Positions 1 through 9,308 of a DNA stretch of 62,344 nucleotides are shown piece by piece (position 1 is the first letter of the stretch; the number at the start of each line of letters is the position of its first letter). Origin of the DNA: Planctomycetota bacterium (GTDB lineage: Bacteria > JAJVIF01 > JAPKYR01); contig JAUWTM010000007.1 of NCBI GenBank assembly GCA_030614715.1, positions 1 through 62,344 on the forward strand. Reading direction: 5' to 3'. Position numbers and translations under genes: made by a program. The notes beneath the pieces are model-generated. The model saw only the letters and a list, made by a program, of their open reading frames with translations. It searched no databases and was not told the origin of the DNA.

Positions 1-177
1 ATGGCAGACGTATGGCTTGGTTTCGATCCCAAGGAACTCAGGAGTTTCTTCCGCAGCGCCGGATTCGAGCAGATCAGGGTCGAGAAAGTAGCTGACGAAT
101 GCTCTACTGCAGATATGGGAGCGAGGAAGACCGCAAATGTGGGAATCCTTAACCTGACTGCTGTTCGGAAACAATAG
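1..177 (+). CDS. C-terminal end of a probable SAM-dependent methyltransferase (partial)
   Basis: An open frame runs from the first base to a TAG at 175-177 (58 codons). The window begins on an ATG, but the real start is probably upstream. The visible peptide has ADVWLGF, then an ELRSFFRSAGFEQIRVEKV stretch and a final beta-strand (VGILNLTAVRK). This order, in which a loop and helix lead into a last strand with the sense of 'acts on its own', is typical of the tail of class I methyltransferases, including ArsR-methyltransferase fusions. The identification is by pattern only. A methyltransferase two genes before adenosylhomocysteinase makes metabolic sense, because it would produce the S-adenosylhomocysteine that AhcY removes, but it is not evidence of shared transcription. 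Confidence 0.5.
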   Translation: MADVWLGFDPKELRSFFRSAGFEQIRVEKVADECSTADMGARKTANVGILNLTAVRKQ

Positions 178-264
178 CAATCTCCTTTCGTATCCGCCTG
201 TACTCGGAAATCGCACCGATTTTATAAATCGTGCTTTCAGATTGGTTTTGTTGGGAGGATATAC

Positions 265-1593
265 GTGGTTCCTAAAACCTGTTTGGTCGACACATGCTTT
301 CACCTCGAAGGCATTCCCAGAATAACACTCTATGGGGATACCCCATTACGCGATTATGATCTCGTAATTATCGACTGGCGGGACGCCTTCAAGGGCTGGC
401 TGACTCATGACGCAAAACTGAACAAGCCGGTGCTTCCCGCGATACGCACTAAGAAATACTGGGATATGATACGGTCGCGTAACGAGGATATCCGTATACT
501 GGCTGAGAGAGGCGCGTCAATCGTCTGCATAACTACGCCCGTCAAGGAGTACACTGACAGCAACAGGATAAAAATCTCCTCGCTGGACTGGCTGCCGAAG
601 CGTCTGTTCGATCCGGGACCGATAATTGAATCGTCTGGTTGTTCAATCAGCCTGGTCAAGGGAAATCCGGTCGATGAAGCGCTCAAAGGACTAATCTACG
701 ATTTCGACTGCAACGCAGTATTCGGCATGCAGACGGGATACCCGATCCTCATGACCACCAATGCAGGCGGTGCCGCAGGATTGATTGCCAGTATCGGTAA
801 CGGGCACATAATTTTCCTCCCCAAATTCAAGAACCAGATCGAGGACGTCCTACTTTCCTCGGTTAATACTCCAGAGGACATAAAATTCATAAATCGATTC
901 CTTGCGGCTGTCCTGAACTCGGTAGAAAAACTCCAGGGTGTGGGTATTGAAGATGTCACTGCACCTGACTGGATCGAGCAGATGGCCTTACCCGGTGAAT
1001 CGGAAACCCACAAGGCTATCAGGGAGAAGGAACAGGAAATCGATAAGATCAAGGACGAGATCCAGGTGCTCAGGGGACAACTCGGTCATAACAAGGCCTG
1101 GCGCAAGCTTCTTTACGACAAGGATGCAGGTCTCAGGGATATCGTCGGGAAAACACTCGAGACATTCGGTTTCAAAGCTGTTGCTTCAAGGTCCGCTGAT
1201 AACAGGGTTGATGGTTTCTTCCAGGCCCCTGAGGGATACCTTCTCGTTAACGTGGAGGGAACGGACAATACACCAATCGATAAAAAACCTCTTACCGACC
1301 TTTTCAAGCAGTCAGCCGAGGAGATCTCCGAGCGCGATGAGGAGATCTCTCCTGTGCTGATCGGTAACGCGTACCGTCTAAAGCATCCCAAAGATCGTGA
1401 GGATCAGTTCTCGAAGTCAGTTGAGAAAATAGCACGACTTCACAACCTTGGCCTGCTTACGTCGGCCGAGTTGTACAAAGCCGTCAATTACGCGCTCGGT
1501 AATCCGGGTGATGAAGAGTTTAAGGCACAGGTCCGCAAGGCCCTTATCGAGGGCCGTGGCAGGGAAATCAGGATTAATATCCCCGTACACTAG
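265..1593 (+). CDS. Hypothetical protein with coiled coil and degenerate restriction-endonuclease-like C-terminal domain
   Basis: 442 residues. The GTG start at 265 has a strong SD (GGGAGGA at 253-259, 5-nt spacing). I do not recognise the family. Residues 1-235 look like an alpha/beta domain: a strand DYDLVIIDW, later HIIFLP preceded by a glycine turn, as in flavodoxin or GATase-like folds. Residues about 245-280 are heptad-like and highly charged (coiled coil). From about 285 the order 'LLYDKDAGLRDIVGKTLETFGF', a D in RVDGF, then a strand LLVNVEGTD resembles the PD-(D/E)xK nuclease domain of proteins that normally read 'vEvKG' at this point. Here the usual E and K are N and E, so catalysis is doubtful. 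No partner genes are obvious; ahcY follows after 272 bases. Confidence 0.8.
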   Translation: MVPKTCLVDTCFHLEGIPRITLYGDTPLRDYDLVIIDWRDAFKGWLTHDAKLNKPVLPAIRTKKYWDMIRSRNEDIRILAERGASIVCITTPVKEYTDSNRIKISSLDWLPKRLFDPGPIIESSGCSISLVKGNPVDEALKGLIYDFDCNAVFGMQTGYPILMTTNAGGAAGLIASIGNGHIIFLPKFKNQIEDVLLSSVNTPEDIKFINRFLAAVLNSVEKLQGVGIEDVTAPDWIEQMALPGESETHKAIREKEQEIDKIKDEIQVLRGQLGHNKAWRKLLYDKDAGLRDIVGKTLETFGFKAVASRSADNRVDGFFQAPEGYLLVNVEGTDNTPIDKKPLTDLFKQSAEEISERDEEISPVLIGNAYRLKHPKDREDQFSKSVEKIARLHNLGLLTSAELYKAVNYALGNPGDEEFKAQVRKALIEGRGREIRINIPVH

Positions 1594-1613
1594 ACTTTAG
1601 ATGGATATTCATG

Positions 1614-1619
1614 TATAAT
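1614..1619 (+). promoter_or_regulatory. Probable -10 element for ahcY
   Basis: A perfect TATAAT lies just after the stop of the preceding gene. A convincing -35 is not visible 17 bases upstream. If used, transcription would start near 1626, leaving a 5' leader of about 240 bases before ahcY. Confidence 0.4.
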
Positions 1620-1621
1620 GC

Positions 1622-1865
1622 TGCAGTACACTTAATCAGGATTAAGTGATATTAGAGGGGATCACTCACGAAGCGGCGGAATTGACGGAATGCCGGGCCT
1701 GCAATTGATAATCGATACTGCCAGTGCGGAAGCGGGACCTTCCTTCTGGGAGTCATCAGGCTCCTACACCTAGCCTTTCAGTCACGGTTAATGTAGAATT
1801 CCACCCTGTTTTCGCCGAGATACAGATCGGCGTATGTTTTCATGTGATCGAGTTAGGAGAAACCA
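1622..1865 (+). promoter_or_regulatory. Long structured leader upstream of ahcY
   Basis: No gene is supported here. Visible hairpins are CACTTAAT/ATTAAGTG at 1629-1648 (8 bp, 4-nt loop), AGGCT/AGCCT at about 1758-1776, and CGCCGA/TCGGCG at about 1813-1832, just before the SD (TTAGGAGA, 1854-1861). I looked for the SAH riboswitch and the SAM-I core and did not recognise either. The length and structure suggest RNA-level control, but this is inference. Confidence 0.3.
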
Positions 1866-3119
1866 ATGCCAGATATAGCAAATCCGGAGTTAGCCGACCA
1901 GGGACTGAACAGGATCGAGTATGCGTGGACCGAGATGCCGGTTCTGAGAAGCATATACGATCGGTTTGAGAAGGAGAGACCACTTGAAGGACTGGTTCTT
2001 GCACCATGCCTGCACGTCACGACTGAAACGGCCAACCTGATGCGGACGCTAGAAGCCGGGGGGGCAAAGGTCCACCTTTGCGCATCGAATCCGCTTTCAA
2101 CCCAGGATGACACCGCTGCAGCGCTGGTTAAGCATTTCAATATAGACACGCACGCGATTCACGGTGCCGACCGTGACCTCTACTACAAGCATATTAATTC
2201 CTGTATCGATGCGGGTCCGCACATCACGATGGACGACGGCTGCGATCTCGTCACTACGTTGATCCAGGAGCGGACCGAGAAACTGTCGGGTGTCATTGGC
2301 GGTACCGAGGAGACGACCACCGGCGTGGTCCGCCTCCGTGCGATGGCTGAGGATGGAGTACTGCCTGTGCCTATCATCGCTGTCAACGATGCACTGACAA
2401 AGCACCTGTTCGATAATCGCTACGGTACCGGCCAGTCGACGTGCGACGGTATCATTCGCGCGACCAATGTGTTACTCGCTGGCAAGAAATTCGTAATCGC
2501 AGGCTACGGCTGGTGCGGACGAGGACTCGCAATGCGTGCAGTCGGCCAGGGAGCGCATGTCATTGTCACTGAGATCAACCCCGTGAAAGCTCTCCAGGCT
2601 GTCATGGACGGAATCACAGTGATGACAATGGAGGAAGCCGCACCAATCGGCGATATCTTCGTGACAGTGACTGGTAACATAAATGTTGTCCGTCGCGAGC
2701 ACATGGAGAAGATGCACGACGGTACGATTCTCGCGAACTCAGGGCACTTCGATTGCGAGCTCGAACTGACAGCGCTTGAGGACATGGCTGTCGAGAAGAA
2801 GCGGATCAGGAACAACCTCGACATGTACACGATGAAGGACGGCCGAAAACTGTTCCTTGCAGGCGAGGGACGTCTCGTCAACCTTGCTGCAGCTGAAGGA
2901 CATCCCGCCAGCGTCATGGACATGTCATTCGCGAACCAGGCTCTGTGCACCGAGTACCTGAAGAACAACTACAAGGAACTCGAAACGCAGGTTTATCCTG
3001 TCCCGGAGGATATCGATCACAAGGTTGCCGACTTGAAACTCGCCAGCATGGGCGTCCAGATCGACGAATTGACACAGCAGCAGATCAAATACCTGTCGAG
3101 CTGGCAGGAAGGTACCTGA
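1866..3119 (+). CDS. ahcY: Adenosylhomocysteinase (S-adenosyl-L-homocysteine hydrolase)
   Basis: 417 residues, normal for the shorter bacterial/archaeal form lacking the 40-residue insert of eukaryotic enzymes. It hydrolyses S-adenosylhomocysteine to adenosine and homocysteine in the cytosol, relieving product inhibition of methyltransferases. The substrate region has [14 protein letters not shown], the DDGCDL motif, and [13 protein letters not shown] with the conserved Glu and Thr residues. The NAD-binding Rossmann domain begins at [10 protein letters not shown] (about 215). The C-terminal part keeps NSGHFD and the AAAEGHP stretch. The ATG at 1866 has an SD (AGGAGAAACC) 7 bases upstream. The gene is monocistronic: a long leader precedes it and an intrinsic terminator follows at once. 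Confidence 0.97.
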   Translation: MPDIANPELADQGLNRIEYAWTEMPVLRSIYDRFEKERPLEGLVLAPCLHVTTETANLMRTLEAGGAKVHLCASNPLSTQDDTAAALVKHFNIDTHAIHGADRDLYYKHINSCIDAGPHITMDDGCDLVTTLIQERTEKLSGVIGGTEETTTGVVRLRAMAEDGVLPVPIIAVNDALTKHLFDNRYGTGQSTCDGIIRATNVLLAGKKFVIAGYGWCGRGLAMRAVGQGAHVIVTEINPVKALQAVMDGITVMTMEEAAPIGDIFVTVTGNINVVRREHMEKMHDGTILANSGHFDCELELTALEDMAVEKKRIRNNLDMYTMKDGRKLFLAGEGRLVNLAAAEGHPASVMDMSFANQALCTEYLKNNYKELETQVYPVPEDIDHKVADLKLASMGVQIDELTQQQIKYLSSWQEGT

Positions 3120-3147
3120 TGCAACTTTAGAATTATTGCGAAACATC

Positions 3148-3178
3148 ACCCCCGGAGCAGTTCCGGGGGTTTTTATTT
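3148..3178 (+). terminator. Intrinsic terminator after ahcY
   Basis: Perfect 9-bp stem ACCCCCGGA/TCCGGGGGT (3148-3156 with 3162-3170), 5-base loop, followed by TTTTATTT. Confidence 0.9.
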
Positions 3179-3181
3179 GGT

Positions 3182-3210
3182 TTGACTTGAACGTTACTAT
3201 TTCATATCAT
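3182..3210 (+). promoter_or_regulatory. Sigma70-type promoter of lipoprotein A
   Basis: TTGACT at 3182-3187, 17-bp spacer, TATCAT at 3205-3210, predicting a start near 3217 and a 30-base leader. It sits immediately behind the ahcY terminator. Confidence 0.75.
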
Positions 3211-3247
3211 ATTATTCAATTCTCTGACGTTACTTCGGAGGTATTTA

Positions 3248-6200
3248 ATGGCCCATCCAGTTAAACTCGGTATCCTGACCGGTATCCTGATCCTGCTTTT
3301 TATCGGTTGTTCAGGACAGGAGAATCCTACGTCGCCTGTTTTAACCGGGAACGAACCATCTCCTGACCTGCAGGTTACCAGTCAGACGCAGGAGGAACCA
3401 GTTGATGCGAACCCGGGGCATTTCCTGTGGGCTTTCAGCGAGATCTACATCGATCCTGCAGAGATGGAATACGAAATAATCGTCTCACGGAGTACATCCA
3501 CTCACTGGAACATCCTGACATGGCTTGAGGACGGGCCATGCACCGACTGTTTCAGAATTGACAGCGTGACTCAATCAGGTAACAACACGCTCCTCATAGA
3601 TATCGAGGTCATGCACCCGTTCGACAACCCGAATCTCACCGGATTCGATGTCCGCGGGATCGCGATGTTTGCGGGCAGCAAAATCTTCACGAATTCCGGC
3701 CTGACAACCCCGGACCGTCTGCCTGGTGACGGAGAACTTGTCAATGCCGACGGTTACACGACTCTCTACAACTGGTCCACTGCAGGTTCAGGTCCGGGCG
3801 GCCTCCAGGGATACCAGTCAGGGAAATTCGAAGGTGCCAGCCCCCCGACAGCAACGCTCAACGGATATAAAATGTATTACTCAGACGACCCGCTGAACAC
3901 ACGTAACGCCTTCTACGCCGGGGAATCGAACATCGCGACATTCGAGATCGATATGCCCGACGGACCGTTCATTTTCGGTTACGCGGTCGATGCAAACTGG
4001 GCACAGCCGCTGGTAAAACCTGTCACCGATCCAATGTCGGACTTCCCGTCCTCTGCAAACTGTCCGGAGCCATGGAAAATTGAGGTATCCGAGGAACCCG
4101 ACGGCCTTGGACTCCATGACGAGGGCGGTATTACCTTACTCTGGCTTGATGTCTACGACTGGCAGGGGAAGGACAGCCACGAACTACCACTGATTGAGTG
4201 TGAGGAATTGTTTGATGGTGTCGGGATGTTCAGCTGGGCTGGAGACAATGCCGGCTACACAACATTTGCGAAGATCATACCGAATTTCAACCTGGCACCA
4301 ATCGGTGAGTACGAATGCCTTATCAGTGTCCGTGATACTGAAGCTGACTCAGCACCTGAATGGCTCGATTTGACCGCGTACCAGATCTTCACGCTCGAGG
4401 TCGTTGAATTTGTGGACGCGGAACCTGTTGCGATGGCGTCGGCAGATCCTACTACACAGAATATAGGCATGGATATCCATTTTACAGACGATGGTTCTTA
4501 CGATCCCGACGGCGGTACGATAATTTCACACGAATGGGACTGGGATAATGACGGCACCTTTGACGAGGGAGGAGACGATGTCACCCACTCATGGTCCGCC
4601 GAGGGGACCTATTACGTGCAGTACCGCGTAACAGACCAGGAAAGCTCGACCGACGTACTTGATGAACCGATTGAAATCAATATCGTATGGCAGGAGCTTG
4701 AGCCGATCGCTATAGCCTTCGCAGATCCGAATCCATTGGAAGTTTGTACAACGCTGACCTTGAACGGATCGGATTCATACGATCCGGATGGTGGCGTTAT
4801 CACGGATTGGCTGTGGGACATTGGTGCAGATGGATCAACCGATGGTTCAGGCCAGATCCTCGGGGTACCCATGGACGAGGTCGGTGAGATCCCGATCCAG
4901 CTCAGGGTAATTGACGACGAAGGGCAGGAAGACCTGCTCGATGATCCGATTATTGTCAGCGTTACTAACGTCCTGCCTACACCTGTCATCGACGTATTTC
5001 CAACCGAAATATATACTGACGAGCCGGTAAATTTCAGTGGTGGAGCCTCGATTGACAACGACTGTCTCGGTATGGAGATTGTCGACTGGGAATGGGACTG
5101 GGATAATGACGGCACTTACGATGAATCAGGCATGGAAACAACCCACCAGTGGGCGGTCGCTGGAACGTACTATATACAGTTAAGGGTCTGGGACGACGAG
5201 GGTGACTTCAAGGAACTCGACACACCGTACGAGCTTGAAGTGCTGGGACCGGTCTATCCAACTGCCGTTGCTGATTTCAATCCTGATCCTGATACAATTT
5301 GTGATCCCGTGAATTTCTACGACAACGGATCGACTGCTGGTGGTGCACCACCCCTGGACTATGCATGGTGGGACTGGAACAACGACGGGACCTGGGATGA
5401 TGGCGGTCCCTTCCCGAACGATACTTCGCATATATGGTACACACCCGGCACTTATTACGTGAATTACATGGTCAGAAACGATGCAGGTTTTACCGATGAA
5501 CTCGACGCACCGCTCGAAGTCGTGATCGAAAATGCGCTTCCGGTTGCAGTGGCTGAGGTAGACAGGACAATCACTGTTCCGTTGGACATTATTTCCTTCT
5601 ACGCATACGATTCATATGACGGTGACTGTGGTGGCGATTCGATTACACTCTACGAGTGGGATTTCGAAAATGACGGAACATACGACGACACGGATTCCTT
5701 CGTTCAACACGCATACGACACACACGGCACGTATGAGGTCCAGCTCAGAGTTACTGACAACGAGGGAGCTACAAGCACCCTGACAACACCAATCGAGATC
5801 GAGATTAACGACGGCTGGGTAAGAACATGGGGTGGTGTACAGAGTGAATCCGCAGAAGAACTCGCGTGTGATTACCTTGGGAACGTGTACGTGACTGGTA
5901 CATTCATGGACACGGTTGATTTCGATCCTACAGACGGTGTTGCGTCACGCACCTCCAATGGCACAATGGATATTTACCTCGTTAAATACAATAATTATGG
6001 TGAATTCCAGTGGGTTAAAACATGGGGAGGAACTGGTTACGACATCTCGACCGGCGTCGCGGCGTACGATCATTTCAACGTCTTTGTCTGCGGGTACTTT
6101 GAAGGCTCGGATGTCAATTTTGATCCCGACGGCACCGACCTGCATTCATCCAACGGAGATACCGATGCCTTCATCAGTAAGTTCGATGGAACGGGTGATT

Positions 6201-7186
6201 ACCAGTTCTGTGGAACCTGGGGCAGCACCGGTCTGGACGCTGCTCTTGGAATGGACCGTGACGACACACCTTACCTGTATGTAACCGGTGTCTTCTCGGG
6301 CACTGTCGACTTCAGCCCATGGACCGGAACTGCGAACCGGACTTCTGCCGGGCAATTTGACTGCTTCCTCAGCAAGCTGGGACCCAGCGGTACATTTTCG
6401 TGGGTCAATACCTGGGGTGGGTCTGATTATGACGGATGCACCGATGCCTCAGTTGCCAATGGACTGGTTTATGTGACCGGATATTTCAACGCCATCGCTG
6501 ATTTTAATCCCGGATCGATCGTTGAAAATCACACGTCGAGTGGTGGAACCGACATTTTCATCGGCAAGTACACCACCGGTGGTTCATATGGCTGGGCGTG
6601 GACTTTCGGTGGGGATGATGCCGATATGGGTAATGCAGTGTACGCGGAACGTAACAACAACGAATATATCTACGTCACCGGCACGTTCGAAGATACAGTC
6701 GACTTCAACCCATTCGCACCATTTGACAATCATGACTCTGAAGGTGAACGGGATGTATTCCTGTCGCGGTACAATGCCGAAGGGAACTACTACGGAACAC
6801 GCACGTGGGGCAGTACCGGGTCAGATTCAGGCAATTGCATATTCGGGGATGCTCTTGCCAATACAATATATGTACTCGGCAATTTCAGAATTGGCGCAGA
6901 TTTCGATCCGAATGCCGGATTCGAGTGGCGTAACTGCAATGGGGTAACCGATGCATTTCTTTCAGCATTTAACACCGGCTACAACCTGCAATGGGTAAGA
7001 ACGTGGGGTGGTGACCTCACTGACACAGCAGTTAGTGGCTCCGTCAACATCTGGGACCAGATTATGATCTCCGGCGCATTCGCTGATACCGTACAATTTG
7101 AGGGCTCTACGAGCTCGTCCGTGCGGGAATCGGAGGGCAGTGTAGATGCATACCTTGCCAGGTACTCCTCGAGCGGCACCTGGTAA
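3248..7186 (+). CDS. Lipoprotein A: GFDVRG-type N-module, five PKD domains, seven SBBP propeller repeats
   Basis: 1312 residues; SD GGAGG at 3237-3241. The signal peptide ends in LLFIGC (lipid-accepting Cys about 21), followed by the family's short proline linker (NPTSP). Residues about 50-385 are the shared N-module: HPFDNPNLTGFDVRGI, NADGYTTLYNW, ATLNGYKMYY, FGYAVDANW, ANCPEPWKIEV, VYDWQGK. Residues about 390-850 hold five PKD domains, each with a YDPDGG-type loop, a W(D/E)WDNDGT strand and a D(E)G ending; the fourth is the most divergent. Residues about 855-1312 hold seven SBBP-type repeats beginning WV(R/K)TWGG and containing VYVTGxF..TVDF.P, ending in the last repeat. Probably an outer-membrane or surface-displayed adhesion or carbohydrate-contacting protein; function unknown. 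Confidence 0.9.
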   Translation: MAHPVKLGILTGILILLFIGCSGQENPTSPVLTGNEPSPDLQVTSQTQEEPVDANPGHFLWAFSEIYIDPAEMEYEIIVSRSTSTHWNILTWLEDGPCTDCFRIDSVTQSGNNTLLIDIEVMHPFDNPNLTGFDVRGIAMFAGSKIFTNSGLTTPDRLPGDGELVNADGYTTLYNWSTAGSGPGGLQGYQSGKFEGASPPTATLNGYKMYYSDDPLNTRNAFYAGESNIATFEIDMPDGPFIFGYAVDANWAQPLVKPVTDPMSDFPSSANCPEPWKIEVSEEPDGLGLHDEGGITLLWLDVYDWQGKDSHELPLIECEELFDGVGMFSWAGDNAGYTTFAKIIPNFNLAPIGEYECLISVRDTEADSAPEWLDLTAYQIFTLEVVEFVDAEPVAMASADPTTQNIGMDIHFTDDGSYDPDGGTIISHEWDWDNDGTFDEGGDDVTHSWSAEGTYYVQYRVTDQESSTDVLDEPIEINIVWQELEPIAIAFADPNPLEVCTTLTLNGSDSYDPDGGVITDWLWDIGADGSTDGSGQILGVPMDEVGEIPIQLRVIDDEGQEDLLDDPIIVSVTNVLPTPVIDVFPTEIYTDEPVNFSGGASIDNDCLGMEIVDWEWDWDNDGTYDESGMETTHQWAVAGTYYIQLRVWDDEGDFKELDTPYELEVLGPVYPTAVADFNPDPDTICDPVNFYDNGSTAGGAPPLDYAWWDWNNDGTWDDGGPFPNDTSHIWYTPGTYYVNYMVRNDAGFTDELDAPLEVVIENALPVAVAEVDRTITVPLDIISFYAYDSYDGDCGGDSITLYEWDFENDGTYDDTDSFVQHAYDTHGTYEVQLRVTDNEGATSTLTTPIEIEINDGWVRTWGGVQSESAEELACDYLGNVYVTGTFMDTVDFDPTDGVASRTSNGTMDIYLVKYNNYGEFQWVKTWGGTGYDISTGVAAYDHFNVFVCGYFEGSDVNFDPDGTDLHSSNGDTDAFISKFDGTGDYQFCGTWGSTGLDAALGMDRDDTPYLYVTGVFSGTVDFSPWTGTANRTSAGQFDCFLSKLGPSGTFSWVNTWGGSDYDGCTDASVANGLVYVTGYFNAIADFNPGSIVENHTSSGGTDIFIGKYTTGGSYGWAWTFGGDDADMGNAVYAERNNNEYIYVTGTFEDTVDFNPFAPFDNHDSEGERDVFLSRYNAEGNYYGTRTWGSTGSDSGNCIFGDALANTIYVLGNFRIGADFDPNAGFEWRNCNGVTDAFLSAFNTGYNLQWVRTWGGDLTDTAVSGSVNIWDQIMISGAFADTVQFEGSTSSSVRESEGSVDAYLARYSSSGTW

Positions 7187-7239
7187 TTTATATCCACTGA
7201 GTTTTAGTAAAAATATATTTACATCTCATGATCGTCTAA

Positions 7240-7248
7240 TGGTACACT
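7240..7248 (+). promoter_or_regulatory. Extended -10 promoter for the membrane protein gene
   Basis: TGG plus TACACT (hexamer 7243-7248) matches an extended -10. A weak TTTACA lies 19 bases further upstream. The start would be near 7255, just ahead of the SD AGGAG (7266-7270). Confidence 0.4.
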
Positions 7249-7282
7249 CCCTCAATCCTGATTTAAGGAGTACTGAATTACC

Positions 7283-8242
7283 TTGCGTAACTGGCCACTT
7301 ATTCTCATCGTTGTGATTTCATTTGCGTCATTCGCCTACGGTATGGGCAAAATGGTCACCCCTGAGATGTACCGTGACATGTCCCCTCCCCAGCTCGGAT
7401 ACGTGTTCGTGCCGGACGACGACACATTCGTGGAGACAAACCATTACCTCGAAATCAGGTTTATACCGTTCGGACCGGAATATCCGGTTGCCGCGACTGC
7501 ATTTCTCAGCCATACGCTCTCCGGAGATGCAGAACCACTGGATCTCGAACCGGTTTTCTACGAAGGAGAACAAACCAATAAGTGGATCGCGATTCTCCCT
7601 CCCCTCGCTGACAAGGGTGATCGCTGGTTCTATTACTTAACCTTTGAAACCAGTGAAGGCAGGACCATCGAAATCCGCAAGGACATGAACTGGTTCGAGA
7701 AGCTTTTCACAGGATTCACGAAGGAAAAACAACTTTTCTGGACCACCTATGAGGGTAACGTAATCAGGGAGATACCGTCAGGTAAAGTACTGCTCGTGAC
7801 TCACATAGTTTTGACTATGGGCGCACTACTGCTCCTGTTCCATACGCTTTATTACGCATTTCAGCTGTTCGCGAAGCCAAACCGTTTCTATTTCCACAGG
7901 GCATATAAATCGGCATTCTGGGGAATCCTGTGCTTTTTAGTTGGCGCGATAATAATCGGCATCCCGATCACCGCTTATACGTTCGGCGTGGGATTCATGC
8001 CGTGGCCGACTCAGGGATTGACGTCGCTTGGCGATGTCACCGACACGAAAAGCTCGGCTATGATCGTCGCGTGGGCGATTCTTCTCCTGGCTAACTTCGG
8101 GGTGTACAAACGCGCGTTCCTGAAGAACGCTGAGCCGCGAAAATGGGTTCAGTTTGGCGTGTGGGTCATAATTGTATCATTGTTCACGGTGTTCATTTTC
8201 CTCATCCCGCACAGCCAGTTTATGCAGCAAAGCCAGATGTAA
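7283..8242 (+). CDS. Membrane protein with N-terminal extracytoplasmic domain and four TM segments
   Basis: 319 residues from a TTG start with SD AGGAG 12 bases upstream. The TTG start is preferred because it supplies a clean signal peptide (NWPLILIVVISFASFAYG); the next ATG would remove it. Residues about 22-160 form a soluble, probably periplasmic beta-rich domain with immunoglobulin-like character (phrases such as ETNHYLEIRF and DRWFYYLTFETSEG). Four hydrophobic segments follow, at about 168-192, 212-236, 254-272 and 288-310. No family is recognised. It precedes the PilB-like gene by 48 bases; a functional link to an envelope export or pilus-like machine is possible but unproven. Confidence 0.75.
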   Translation: MRNWPLILIVVISFASFAYGMGKMVTPEMYRDMSPPQLGYVFVPDDDTFVETNHYLEIRFIPFGPEYPVAATAFLSHTLSGDAEPLDLEPVFYEGEQTNKWIAILPPLADKGDRWFYYLTFETSEGRTIEIRKDMNWFEKLFTGFTKEKQLFWTTYEGNVIREIPSGKVLLVTHIVLTMGALLLLFHTLYYAFQLFAKPNRFYFHRAYKSAFWGILCFLVGAIIIGIPITAYTFGVGFMPWPTQGLTSLGDVTDTKSSAMIVAWAILLLANFGVYKRAFLKNAEPRKWVQFGVWVIIVSLFTVFIFLIPHSQFMQQSQM

Positions 8243-8293
8243 TAACGGTCTCGCTGTTTTCGCTATCCCGCATTTCGTGCGATACTATTAGTG

Positions 8294-9235
8294 ATGGGTT
8301 GGTCATCTGAATCAGACAGTTCGGAATTTTACGCGTTCGAGCCTGAACGATTTCTTATTCCCCCGATGGAGGGTTTCCTCAGGCGCATGTTCGGCGCACC
8401 CTGGGGACTGATTCTCGTCAGCGGTCCCGCCAATATCAACCTTGGCACAATTTTCTCGTTCCTCGCAAATTTCTCGCTTCAGCAGTCGTACTACAGCGAA
8501 ATCTCTACTGAGAGTAACGACTTCGAACAGCTCGAAAAGGAGAAAAGGAAACTTGTAACAATCGAGGAAGTAATTCATGAGGCTAAACAGGTTCTGCAGT
8601 CCTCGGATACTGAGGATGGTGCCGATGATCCGGAAGAACGTGAGTGGAGAAGCCACTTCAGACGTAACTCCGACATAATTTTCATAAAGCATCTATCCCC
8701 CGATGTCGTCAGCACCGCGGTTGAAAACGCCCTTACCGGAAACCTTGTCGCTGCAGGTATCAGGGCGGAGAGCAGCTTTACAGCTCTCAAGCACCTTCAG
8801 GAGCTGGTCCCAAGGGAACACCTGGTCGCAGCAAGCCTGATGGGAATAATCGCGCTCAACACAGTCAACAGGATCTGCCCTCACTGTAAGATCAGGATCG
8901 AGCACCAGCTTACCAATGACGACATGATCCTGTTCGGTCAAACTGAAAATGCCGTCCACAGTCACGCCGGGGCCGGATGCAAAGAATGCAACGGGACGGG
9001 ATACAAAGGACGAATTCTCATCCACGAGGGATTCGAAACCAGCTCCAAAATACGGACTAAAATCATGCAGTCATTGCCGCTGCGACAACTCCGAATTTTA
9101 GCCAAGCGCGAGGGCATGGAGACACTTCTCGATGCTGCATGGTCGCTTGTCAATGCCGGTGAGACAACCCTCGATGAAGTAACAAGGATCGCTGAAGCCA
9201 CTGATCCCGGTGGAAACGATCCGAAAACCCAGTAA
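8294..9235 (+). CDS. PilB/GspE-family protein lacking Walker A and Walker B: pseudo-ATPase
   Basis: About 313 residues. The C-terminal half follows secretion/type IV pilus assembly ATPases: LVAASLMGIIALNTVNRICPHCK, a second Cys pair in GCKECNGTGYKGR followed by ILIHEGF, then LRILAKREGMETLLDAAWSLVNAG and TTLDEV. The four zinc-site cysteines are intact (about 196, 199, 230, 233). The P-loop position reads SGPANINLGT instead of GPTGSGKTT, the Walker B/Glu box reads IIFIKHLSP instead of a GEIRD-type sequence, and the His-box STLHTN is gone. The N-terminal domains of PilB/GspE are also missing. Probably non-hydrolytic, with a structural or regulatory role. GTG 8291 and ATG 8294 are alternatives; a GATACT extended -10 (TGC before it, 8278-8286) would place the transcript start at the ATG, and no SD is visible. 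Confidence 0.8.
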   Translation: MGWSSESDSSEFYAFEPERFLIPPMEGFLRRMFGAPWGLILVSGPANINLGTIFSFLANFSLQQSYYSEISTESNDFEQLEKEKRKLVTIEEVIHEAKQVLQSSDTEDGADDPEEREWRSHFRRNSDIIFIKHLSPDVVSTAVENALTGNLVAAGIRAESSFTALKHLQELVPREHLVAASLMGIIALNTVNRICPHCKIRIEHQLTNDDMILFGQTENAVHSHAGAGCKECNGTGYKGRILIHEGFETSSKIRTKIMQSLPLRQLRILAKREGMETLLDAAWSLVNAGETTLDEVTRIAEATDPGGNDPKTQ

Positions 9236-9272
9236 AGCTGCCTGTAGAATCCCGTTATTAGTACTTATCTAG

Positions 9273-9278
9273 TATAAT
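9273..9278 (+). promoter_or_regulatory. Probable -10 element for the C39-like peptidase gene
   Basis: Perfect TATAAT 31 bases before the start codon. No good -35 is seen. The resulting leader of about 24 bases would contain the SD GGAGG (9300-9304). Confidence 0.4.
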
Positions 9279-9308
9279 TATTGTGAAGGCTCCCAATCTG
9301 GAGGTAGT

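Noticed and set aside
1622-1865. SAH or SAM-I riboswitch before ahcY
   Set aside because: Neither conserved core could be recognised; kept only as an unassigned structured leader.
5916-6947. Plus-strand overlapping frames inside lipoprotein A
   Set aside because: They are out-of-frame readings of the SBBP repeats with no SD or family sequence.
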